A stretch of DNA of 15,079 bases from an uncultured Flavobacteriales bacterium. Its GTDB lineage: Bacteria > Bacteroidota > Bacteroidia > Flavobacteriales_E > Vicingaceae. Positions within the stretch are counted from its first letter, which is position 1, and the number at the start of each line of letters is the position of its first letter. The notes under the pieces are model-generated. The model had not been told where the DNA came from. It worked only from the letters and a program-made list of their open reading frames with translations, and did no database searches. Where the stretch lies: contig CAJXRL010000035.1 in NCBI GenBank assembly GCA_913059105.1, positions 1-15,079 on the forward strand, given 5' to 3'. Below are positions 1 through 6,245 of the stretch, in pieces. Both the position numbers and the translations under genes were made by a program.

Positions 1-1
1 T

Positions 2-307
2 GATGGATTTAAATACAGTTTCTCTATTCCAACGACAGTGGGTATAGACGAAATAAATCTTGGTCAAAACGTGTCAGTTTACCCCAACCCAGCAATAACT
101 TCACTCACATTCGAATCTTCAGGATTTAGCAATGCAGAATGGATTATTTACGACGCTATGGGAAGAAGGTTAGAATCAGGAATTACTCCTAGTGCTCATT
201 ATTCAAAATCAGCAATCAACATTGAAGATTTCGCCAATGGCATTTATTTTATTCATTTGGTGAAAGGTGATAGAACAGCAGTCAAGAAATTCATTGTTGA
301 AAATTAA
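2..307 (+). CDS. 3' end of a T9SS-secreted protein (C-terminal sorting domain)
   Basis: This reading frame is open from base 2, so the gene begins upstream of the window and only its last 101 codons plus stop are seen. The visible part is a type A T9SS C-terminal sorting domain: a VSVYPNPA motif, a short hydrophobic strand pattern, the YDAMGRR turn, NGIYFIHLVKG and the terminal VKKFIVEN. In this family the domain directs a Sec-exported protein through the type IX outer-membrane translocon and is then removed, so the mature product is expected outside the cell or on its surface. The passenger part, and therefore the function, lies outside the window. The GTG at 38 is inside the frame and is not a plausible start. 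The first cupin gene follows after 8 nt, so the two are probably co-transcribed. Confidence 0.85.
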   Translation, partial: DGFKYSFSIPTTVGIDEINLGQNVSVYPNPAITSLTFESSGFSNAEWIIYDAMGRRLESGITPSAHYSKSAINIEDFANGIYFIHLVKGDRTAVKKFIVEN

Positions 308-315
308 TTACGTCA

Positions 316-1365
316 TTGGAAATTAGGCTATCTCTTTCCTTTGTGCAGCGACTAGAATATGGATGTTTCCAGTTCTTAGATCATTTTGCAGGTCGAAAAA
401 GAGGTGTTCGTTTTAGCTCAAGCAGACGGATAAAATTCTATAAAAAACTTAGTAAACAACTAGAGACAAGAGGAAAGGGGAAAATTATTCCATTGGAAAG
501 AAGAGCAAACATAAGCTTGGAAGAGTTTAAAAAGGAATATGTTGCAAAAAGAAAACCAGTAGTTTTAGAAGGTGCTGCAAAAGATTGGGATAGCACAAAG
601 AATTGGACGCTTGATTATTTTAAGGACTTGCATGGCAAAGATGAAATTGTCATGGTAGACCAAATCAATATTGCAGACCCTTATCAAAAAATGACGCTAG
701 CCGAATTGATAGACGGAATCCATAAAGGAACTGGGAAGTATTATCGCTTTTATCCACTTCTAGAAAGACATCCGGAACACATTCTTGACTTTGATTATAA
801 GTGGTTACAAGAAAGACGAACTTCTTTTAGTGTGATAGATTCCTTTCAGGTCTTTATGGGAGGAGATCAAACTATCACCAACATTCATAATGCAAGTCAG
901 TGTAATTTATTTACACAAGTAGAAGGTGAAAAGGAATGGAGGTTTTATCACTATAAAGACACTGCAATTATCGATCCTGCACCTGCTAGAAATGTATATA
1001 GAGAAGCTCCTTATAAAACCGAGAAAGGCCCTTTTGACCCTTTTAACCCAGATTTCTCAGGACCTTATAAATTGTACGAATACCTTGACAGCTATTCAAC
1101 TGTATTGAAACCAGGAGATGTTCTTTGGAATCCATCCTATTATTGGCATGCCGTAAAAAATCATGGAAATTCTATTGGTGTTGGATATCGTTGGTTGCCG
1201 CCTGCATATTGCTTTAGCACAGCGCCTCTCTATGCTTTACTCGATTGCTTCGTAACAAATCCTCCTGTTTGGAAAGCTCATAAACTTTCCAAGAAAGATG
1301 TCAATTTGGTACAGATGGCGGAATCTGGACAACTTAAAAAATATTTTAAAGAGGAAACCAAATAA
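316..1365 (+). CDS. Cupin-like (JmjC/FIH-type) protein with HxD changed to HNA, copy 1
   Basis: The 349-residue protein belongs to the cupin_8/JmjC-like Fe(II)/2-oxoglutarate oxygenase superfamily. The core aligns by eye with human FIH: T188, N197 and K206 correspond to the 2-oxoglutarate-binding T196, N205 and K214, and H278 (in PGDVLWNP..YWH) to the distal iron ligand H279. The proximal ligand H191 is present, but the acidic ligand D201 of FIH is A193 (H191-N192-A193). FIH N294 appears to be Arg. The N-terminal ~60 residues are basic and probably helical; there is no signal peptide, so the protein is likely cytoplasmic. The start is TTG at 316, because no in-frame ATG precedes codon 113 and this start reproduces the Met-Glu beginning and length of the neighbouring paralog. 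GTG at 343 is an alternative. The gene lies 8 nt after the upstream stop and 8 nt before copy 2. Function and substrate are unknown. Confidence 0.85.
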   Translation: MEIRLSLSFVQRLEYGCFQFLDHFAGRKRGVRFSSSRRIKFYKKLSKQLETRGKGKIIPLERRANISLEEFKKEYVAKRKPVVLEGAAKDWDSTKNWTLDYFKDLHGKDEIVMVDQINIADPYQKMTLAELIDGIHKGTGKYYRFYPLLERHPEHILDFDYKWLQERRTSFSVIDSFQVFMGGDQTITNIHNASQCNLFTQVEGEKEWRFYHYKDTAIIDPAPARNVYREAPYKTEKGPFDPFNPDFSGPYKLYEYLDSYSTVLKPGDVLWNPSYYWHAVKNHGNSIGVGYRWLPPAYCFSTAPLYALLDCFVTNPPVWKAHKLSKKDVNLVQMAESGQLKKYFKEETK

Positions 1366-1373
1366 TTTAAAAT

Positions 1374-2450
1374 ATGGAATCCATTAAAAAACGAATTAGT
1401 CGAAATCAACAAATTAAATACGGTTATTATCAACTTCTTGATCATTTAATAGGCCGAGAAAAAGGACACAAGCTCACAGAAAACAGTCGCAGAAAATTTT
1501 ATCAAAAACTGTTTCATACTCTAAAAAAAGAAGGCAAAGGCAAAGTTCTTCCTATTGAACGCAGATCAAACTTATCCATTGAAGAATTCAAAAATCACTA
1601 TGTAAAAAAAGGAATTCCTGTTGTGTTAGACGCCGCAGCTAAAGATTGGGATTGTGTAAAAAACTGGAGTTTCGACTATTTTAAGAACTTATACGGTAAA
1701 GATGAAATTGTTGTTGTAGATCAGCACGACATGACAGCCCCTTACCAAAGAATGACTCTTGCAGATGTCATTAACGGAATTAAAAATGGGAGTAATCAGT
1801 ATTATCGATTCTATCCGTTACTTGAAAAACATCCAGAACACATCTTAGATTTCGATTACAAATGGTTAAGAGAGAGAAGAAATAAACTAACTGTATTTGA
1901 AGCCTTTCAAGTGTTTATTGGAGGAGATAAGACCCTAACTAATTTACACAACGCAAATCAATGCAATCTTTTTACACAAGTTGTGGGCGAAAAAAAATGG
2001 AGGTTGTATCATTCCTTTCACACCGCAATTGTCGATCCTTTGCCGGTAGAAAACGTGTATAGAAGCGCTCCATTAAGAAAGAACAATGAACCATTTAATC
2101 CTTTTGAGGCAGATTTTGAAGCGCCCTTCGCTCTATACGAATACATCGATAGTTATGAAGTTCACCTGAAACCAGGTGATGTTTTGTGGAATCCTCCCTT
2201 TTATTGGCATGCTGTTCAGAATATTGGAGAGTCTATTGGTGTAGGTTATCGCTGGCTTCCACCATTGTATTGTTATAACATTTCTCCTTTTTATTCCTTT
2301 CTAGATACTATTGCTAAAAATCCACCAATCTGGAAAGCATATAAACTATATCAACAAGACATTAATCTAATACATATGGCTCAGTTTGGGCAATTGGAAA
2401 AATACAAGAATGAAATTGCTGCAGATCAAGCTACTTCAAATCGTAGCTAA
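1374..2450 (+). CDS. Cupin-like (JmjC/FIH-type) protein with HxD changed to HNA, copy 2
   Basis: The 358-residue protein is a close paralog of the preceding gene, collinear over its whole length. In the core metal-site segment (H192 to H213) about 18 of 22 residues are identical. It shows the same features: putative 2-oxoglutarate contacts T189, N198 and K207, the distal histidine H279 in NPPFYWH, and H192-N193-A194 in place of HxD. The GYRWLPP segment after the distal histidine and the NPP.WKA tail are shared. The start is ATG at 1374, 8 nt after the previous stop, with the same Met-Glu beginning as copy 1. There is no signal peptide. The 3' end overlaps the convergent minus-strand gene by 20 nt. 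The pair probably arose by tandem duplication; retention of the same site in both suggests it is functional. The activity is unknown: altered 2-oxoglutarate chemistry or a non-catalytic binding role are both possible. Confidence 0.87.
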   Translation: MESIKKRISRNQQIKYGYYQLLDHLIGREKGHKLTENSRRKFYQKLFHTLKKEGKGKVLPIERRSNLSIEEFKNHYVKKGIPVVLDAAAKDWDCVKNWSFDYFKNLYGKDEIVVVDQHDMTAPYQRMTLADVINGIKNGSNQYYRFYPLLEKHPEHILDFDYKWLRERRNKLTVFEAFQVFIGGDKTLTNLHNANQCNLFTQVVGEKKWRLYHSFHTAIVDPLPVENVYRSAPLRKNNEPFNPFEADFEAPFALYEYIDSYEVHLKPGDVLWNPPFYWHAVQNIGESIGVGYRWLPPLYCYNISPFYSFLDTIAKNPPIWKAYKLYQQDINLIHMAQFGQLEKYKNEIAADQATSNRS

Positions 2451-3360
2451 CAGCTGACATTTCGTAGTCTTCGGCATAGATATACAATTGATAGGTTCCG
2501 GGAAGAACCACATCGCTTGTTGAAGGTTTTACCCAATCTAAACAAAGCTCTTGTTCTGATTGGTTGTAATTTACCTCTTTTTTACCTGAATAATACCCCT
2601 TCCCTCCATTGAATTCAAAACGACTATCATCCACATTCTCAGCAGTTAAAATAGTTCCGTCAGGAGCAATAACTCTCAAGTAAAGAGGCTTTTTACCAAT
2701 CTTCGCCACCTTGTTTTCATTAAGCTTAAAACAGACGCGAATTTTGTCCGTTCTACGAGCTCGATCTGTTTCCTTACCAGTCATGTCTCTTTTTACGTTT
2801 ACTCCAAAAACTCGAACTTCCGAAACATCAAGTCGACTCGCTAAGGCAACTTTACTGGACAAGTTCTCATTGGTTTGTTGCAACCGCCTAGCTTTACTTC
2901 GTTCTACTTTTAAAGTGCTCCTAACTTCGGCATTCTCGCTTCTCAGCCCTACATTTAAAGTATTTATAGAATCAATAACCACCACATAACCTTGCATGAT
3001 GGTTCGTAATGTAGTTGTTTCTTTCCTTAACTTGTAAATGGCAAAATCCTTATCCTTCACTTTTGCCAAAAGTCCCTCTATCTCATCCTTACGATTCGAA
3101 AGTTCTACTTTCATGGAATCATTTGTTGTTTCCATGGTGTCCAACTCATTTAGCATCTGCTCCAGTTCGTTTTGTAATTCTCCCCTTTCATCAGCCATTA
3201 TCTCTATTTCCGAGCCCTTTTGCGCCGCTGTTTTTCGTAAATCGAAAAATTGCCAAAGCGTAATTCCAAATGCCAAAGACAATAGGATGACTAAGGCTAC
3301 TAACACTTTATTGATTTTGTTAGCCGAACCGGCTTGTTGATTTGGTGTGTTTTCTGACAT
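2431..3360 (-). CDS. Membrane-anchored coiled-coil protein of unknown function
   Basis: The predicted protein of 309 residues starts at the ATG at 3360-3358. A TTG three codons upstream (3369) is in frame but lies inside the -7 promoter box, so it is rejected. Residues about 18-37 form one hydrophobic membrane segment (VLVALVILLSLAFGITLW) after a short polar N-terminus, giving a type II inner-membrane anchor or uncleaved signal. Residues about 43-165 are rich in Glu, Lys, Leu and Asn in a pattern typical of a long coiled coil. The last ~130 residues look like a beta-rich domain (RVFGVNVKRD, KIRVCFKLNEN, LYLRVIAPDG, GTYQLYIYAEDY), probably periplasmic. I do not recognise a named family. It is the only minus-strand gene here, transcribed divergently from comF (30 nt gap) and converging with the second cupin gene. 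Confidence 0.8.
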   Translation of the reverse strand: MSENTPNQQAGSANKINKVLVALVILLSLAFGITLWQFFDLRKTAAQKGSEIEIMADERGELQNELEQMLNELDTMETTNDSMKVELSNRKDEIEGLLAKVKDKDFAIYKLRKETTTLRTIMQGYVVVIDSINTLNVGLRSENAEVRSTLKVERSKARRLQQTNENLSSKVALASRLDVSEVRVFGVNVKRDMTGKETDRARRTDKIRVCFKLNENKVAKIGKKPLYLRVIAPDGTILTAENVDDSRFEFNGGKGYYSGKKEVNYNQSEQELCLDWVKPSTSDVVLPGTYQLYIYAEDYEMSAVSYDLK

Positions 3361-3366
3361 AGGATA

Positions 3367-3398
3367 CAAATATAATGGTAAATTTAATGGATGCTCAA
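3367..3398 (-). promoter_or_regulatory. Bacteroidota-type promoter of the minus-strand coiled-coil gene
   Basis: On the minus strand a TATATTTG box (3374-3367) matches the Bacteroidota -7 consensus TAnnTTTG exactly, and a TTG (3398-3396) lies 21 nt upstream as a -33 element. Only 6 nt separate the box from the ATG at 3360, so the transcript would begin at or next to the start codon. The promoter overlaps the first codons of the divergent comF gene. Confidence 0.6.
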
Positions 3399-4071
3399 GG
3401 CGTTATTCAATCTTATTTATCCCAAAATTTGCTATGCTTGCGGAGAAGCAATTAGTGGAGGGATGAGTAATGTCTGCATTTCTTGCCGCGCTGAATTAGC
3501 TTTCTTAAGTATTAGAGAATTTGAAAACAACCCCATACAGCAGCTTTTTTGGGGCAGAGTCAATTTCGAAAAAGCAACAGCCTTTACAAAGTTTGAAAAA
3601 AACGGTAAGGTTCAAAAACTATTGTATGCTTTAAAATATAAAGGCATAAAAGAGGTAGGAATTACTTTAGGAGAATTAGCGGCGCTAGAAATTGGGACAA
3701 GTAACTTTTTCAATGATATAGATGTAATTGTTCCTGTGCCTATTCATGCTAAAAAAAAGAAAAAAAGAGGCTACAATCAAAGTCATTACATTGCGGAAGG
3801 AATTCAAAATATAACAGAAATTCCAGTCAATTTAAAATCAATTAAGAAAGAGTTAAACACAGCAAGTCAAACAAGAAAAGGGAGGTTTGAACGTTTTGAA
3901 AATGTATCCAATACTTTTACATTATTGAATACCAGTCAACTCAAAGGGAAACACATTCTTTTAATCGACGATGTAGTAACGACAGGTTCCACTTTAGAAG
4001 CTTGTGCCAATGTTCTTCAAAAAATTGAAGGAGTGAAATTAAGTTTACTAACTATTTCGGCTACTTATTAG
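3391..4071 (+). CDS. comF: ComF family phosphoribosyltransferase-like protein
   Basis: The 226-residue protein has the ComF/GntX layout. An N-terminal zinc-ribbon with C14-x2-C17 and C29-x2-C32 is followed by a type I phosphoribosyltransferase fold. LKYKG at 81-85, DVIVPVP at 111-117, RGYNQS at 126-131 and the PRPP loop LIDDVVTTGST at 191-201 are family hallmarks. Relatives (ComFC in Bacillus, ComF in Gram-negatives) are needed for natural transformation, probably helping to move incoming single-stranded DNA in the cytoplasm; no enzymatic reaction is firmly assigned in general. The length is normal. The start ATG at 3391 gives the usual short lead-in before the first CxxC. The gene lies 15 nt before msrC and may share its transcript. 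The stretch coding for the Lys run at 121-125 is almost pure A (3751-3767). Confidence 0.9.
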   Translation: MLKALFNLIYPKICYACGEAISGGMSNVCISCRAELAFLSIREFENNPIQQLFWGRVNFEKATAFTKFEKNGKVQKLLYALKYKGIKEVGITLGELAALEIGTSNFFNDIDVIVPVPIHAKKKKKRGYNQSHYIAEGIQNITEIPVNLKSIKKELNTASQTRKGRFERFENVSNTFTLLNTSQLKGKHILLIDDVVTTGSTLEACANVLQKIEGVKLSLLTISATY

Positions 4072-4086
4072 GTATTTTTACGCCCT

Positions 4087-4569
4087 ATGCCAGAATCCAT
4101 TTTCATTGATAAAAATGCTCCAAGAGTAGCAAAATATCTTCAAGTTTTGCCGCAAATTAAAGCATTGATAGAACCAGAATCAGATCGGACAGCCAACCTA
4201 GCCAACATTGCAGCGGTGCTGAAAGAAACTTTTGACTTTTTATGGATTGGATTTTATGAATGGAAAACTGATGAACTAGTACTTGGTCCTTTTCAAGGTC
4301 CAGTTGCTTGTTCACGGATAAAACTTGGAAAAGGGGTTTGTGGAACTAGTTTTGAAACAGCAAAAACCATTGTTGTGCCAAATGTAGATGAATTTCCAGG
4401 TCATATTTTTTGCAATAGTACTTCAAAATCTGAAATTGTTGTTCCAATACTAAAGAATGGAAAGGTTGTTGCAGTACTAGATGCAGACAGCAATCAATTA
4501 GATGATTTTGACAAAATAGACCAAAAATACTTGGAACAATTAGCAATTTTAATAGCAACTAAGTGGTGA
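4087..4569 (+). CDS. msrC: Free methionine-(R)-sulfoxide reductase (GAF domain)
   Basis: The 160-residue protein is a single GAF domain of the fRMsr/YebR type, which reduces free L-methionine-(R)-sulfoxide to methionine in the cytoplasm, using thioredoxin for recycling, and so repairs oxidative damage to the methionine pool. The signature LVLGPFQGPVAC, GKGVCG, VVPNV..FPGHI.C and SEIVVP is complete. The three redox cysteines C75, C85 and C109 have exactly the spacing (10 and 24 residues) of C84, C94 and C118 of the E. coli enzyme. The length is typical and the ATG at 4087 gives the normal N-terminus. It follows comF by 15 nt, and its TGA overlaps the GTG start region of the downstream lipoprotein gene, indicating translational coupling. 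Confidence 0.94.
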   Translation: MPESIFIDKNAPRVAKYLQVLPQIKALIEPESDRTANLANIAAVLKETFDFLWIGFYEWKTDELVLGPFQGPVACSRIKLGKGVCGTSFETAKTIVVPNVDEFPGHIFCNSTSKSEIVVPILKNGKVVAVLDADSNQLDDFDKIDQKYLEQLAILIATKW

Positions 4570-6149
4570 GAACGATAAAATATGTTGGCATTATTTACTG
4601 CCTTGCGTTACTATTTGCGTGCGCTCAGGTTGTCGCGCCAACTGGTGGGCTGAAAGATATAACTCCCCCAGAAATTTTATCTTTAGTACCAGAAAATCAG
4701 TCATTGAGTTTTAACTCCAACAGTTTTACACTCGAATTTGACGAATATGTCGTGTTGAAAGACTTGAAAGAGCAATTAATTGTCTCGCCACCTTTAAAAT
4801 ATTCTTTACAAAGCAGAACAAAAGGAAAAAAACTCCTCTTTACTATAAAAGACACATTAAAAGAAAACACTACCTACGTTTTTAATTTTGGAAACTCTAT
4901 CGTCGATTTAAATGAAGGAAATTCGCTAACGAACTTTCAATATGTTTTTTCAACAGGTACTGTAATTGATTCTTTGTCTTTCTCAGGAAAGGTAGTTGAT
5001 GCCTTTAATTTAACTGCAGAAGAAGAGGCGGTTCTTTTACTGTACCCTTCGAGTTCTGAAGATTCTGCTGTAAGTAAGCAGTTGCCTTCATTCGTAAGTA
5101 GAACAAACGATGAAGGGGACTTTACATTTACTAACCTAGCAAAAGGGGAATATAAGCTGTTTTCATTGGTAGATAAAAATGACAATTACATTTATGATAG
5201 ACCCGATGAAAAAATCGGATTTCTGATGAATTACATTAACCCAGAAGATGACTCAAGCAAAATCAAATTATTCAGTTTTGTATTAACAGACAAGAAACAA
5301 TTTATTGAGAAACAAGAAGTATTCGAGAATCATTTGGAGATAACCTTCAAATCAAAACCTGTCGATGTTGAATGCAATCTTATAGACACAATTATCAACA
5401 ACTTCATTGAGCATGTAGAATATGAAGGAAATATAGTAAGAATTTGGCATCAGAGTGCTACTTCTGCAAAACTTAAGTTGAGTCTTGCTCTTCCAAATTT
5501 TACGGACACAATAAAATTCACACCTAGAGCTTTACAAGATAGCGCAAAGCTCAAATTGATTGCAGACTTAAATGGAAAACAAAACTTCTTTGAGCCCATT
5601 TCTATGATTTTTAACCGTCCTTTAAAAGGAATTAAGAAGGAATTTGTAAAAATATCAGATGCAGACTCAAATGTTATAGACTTTTCAATAGACTTTGATA
5701 CTTCTAACATTAAAAGAGCCCTGTTAAAAATAAATAATGCTCCAGAGGGAAATATAATAGTGCAAATACTACCTGGAGCATTTGAAGACCTTTATGGAAT
5801 CAAAAATGACAGTATTTCGGGTGCATTATACTTTAATACGGCAGAAGACTTTGGTAATTTAATGGTAAAGGTGAAAAATATGAATGCCAAAAATTTGATT
5901 GTACAGTTGACTGATGCAAAAGGAAAAGTTTTGAAGGAGTATTTCACAAAAGACTCGCTTTATACCTTTAAAAATTTAGCCCCTGCTAACTACGGGTTAA
6001 AACTAATTGCTGATGATAATAAAAACCGGAAATGGGATACCGGTAATTACTACGAAAAAAGACAAGCTGAAAGAGTGATTATTTACAATGAAGCTATTGG
6101 AATTCGACAAAATTGGGACAAAGAGATTATTTGGATTATAAAGCAGTAA
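4563..6149 (+). CDS. Ig-like (SbsA_N/Big_5-type) domain lipoprotein
   Basis: The 528-residue protein begins with a lipoprotein signal: a basic start, a hydrophobic stretch IIYCLALLF, and lipobox LFAC with the lipidated Cys at residue 20. The following VAPTGG.KD.TPP segment is common in Bacteroidota envelope lipoproteins. Residues about 33-131 fit a bacterial Ig-like SbsA_N/Big_5 domain (TPPEILSLVPENQS, LEFDEYV, NTTYVFNFGNSIVDLNEGN). Residues about 138-222 resemble a carboxypeptidase-regulatory/transthyretin-like beta fold with DKNDNYIYDRPDE; a related segment with ADDNKNRKWDTGNY is near the C-terminus. Both are Asp/Asn-rich and could bind calcium. Probable location: the outer-membrane inner or outer leaflet. 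Function is unknown. Two adjacent GTG codons (4563 and 4566) precede the signal; the second overlaps the msrC stop as GTGA and is equally likely to be the start. Confidence 0.8.
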   Translation: MVRTIKYVGIIYCLALLFACAQVVAPTGGLKDITPPEILSLVPENQSLSFNSNSFTLEFDEYVVLKDLKEQLIVSPPLKYSLQSRTKGKKLLFTIKDTLKENTTYVFNFGNSIVDLNEGNSLTNFQYVFSTGTVIDSLSFSGKVVDAFNLTAEEEAVLLLYPSSSEDSAVSKQLPSFVSRTNDEGDFTFTNLAKGEYKLFSLVDKNDNYIYDRPDEKIGFLMNYINPEDDSSKIKLFSFVLTDKKQFIEKQEVFENHLEITFKSKPVDVECNLIDTIINNFIEHVEYEGNIVRIWHQSATSAKLKLSLALPNFTDTIKFTPRALQDSAKLKLIADLNGKQNFFEPISMIFNRPLKGIKKEFVKISDADSNVIDFSIDFDTSNIKRALLKINNAPEGNIIVQILPGAFEDLYGIKNDSISGALYFNTAEDFGNLMVKVKNMNAKNLIVQLTDAKGKVLKEYFTKDSLYTFKNLAPANYGLKLIADDNKNRKWDTGNYYEKRQAERVIIYNEAIGIRQNWDKEIIWIIKQ

Positions 6150-6245
6150 TAATTGATAAGTGTCATTTCTGTGCGCCAATAGACCGAAAAGTATTTTTAC
6201 CTTTACTGCTCAATTTTTTGTCACCTTTTTATCCTCTACAACCAC

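Noticed and set aside
38..307. Small 89-residue protein starting at GTG 38
   Set aside because: The frame is open back to base 2 and the content is only a T9SS sorting domain, so it is the tail of a longer gene.
2711..3340. Three plus-strand open frames (2711-2989, 3015-3263, 3038-3340)
   Set aside because: They lie antisense to the coiled-coil gene, have low-complexity Ser/Leu/Phe-rich products and no recognisable domain.
3361..3369. TTG at 3369 as start of the minus-strand gene
   Set aside because: It lies within the -7 promoter box and upstream of the expected transcript start; ATG at 3360 fits better.
6150..6245. Promoter before the purF-like gene (TATTTTTA at 6193-6200)
   Set aside because: The last base departs from TAnnTTTG and no TTG lies at the -33 distance, so support is too weak to annotate.
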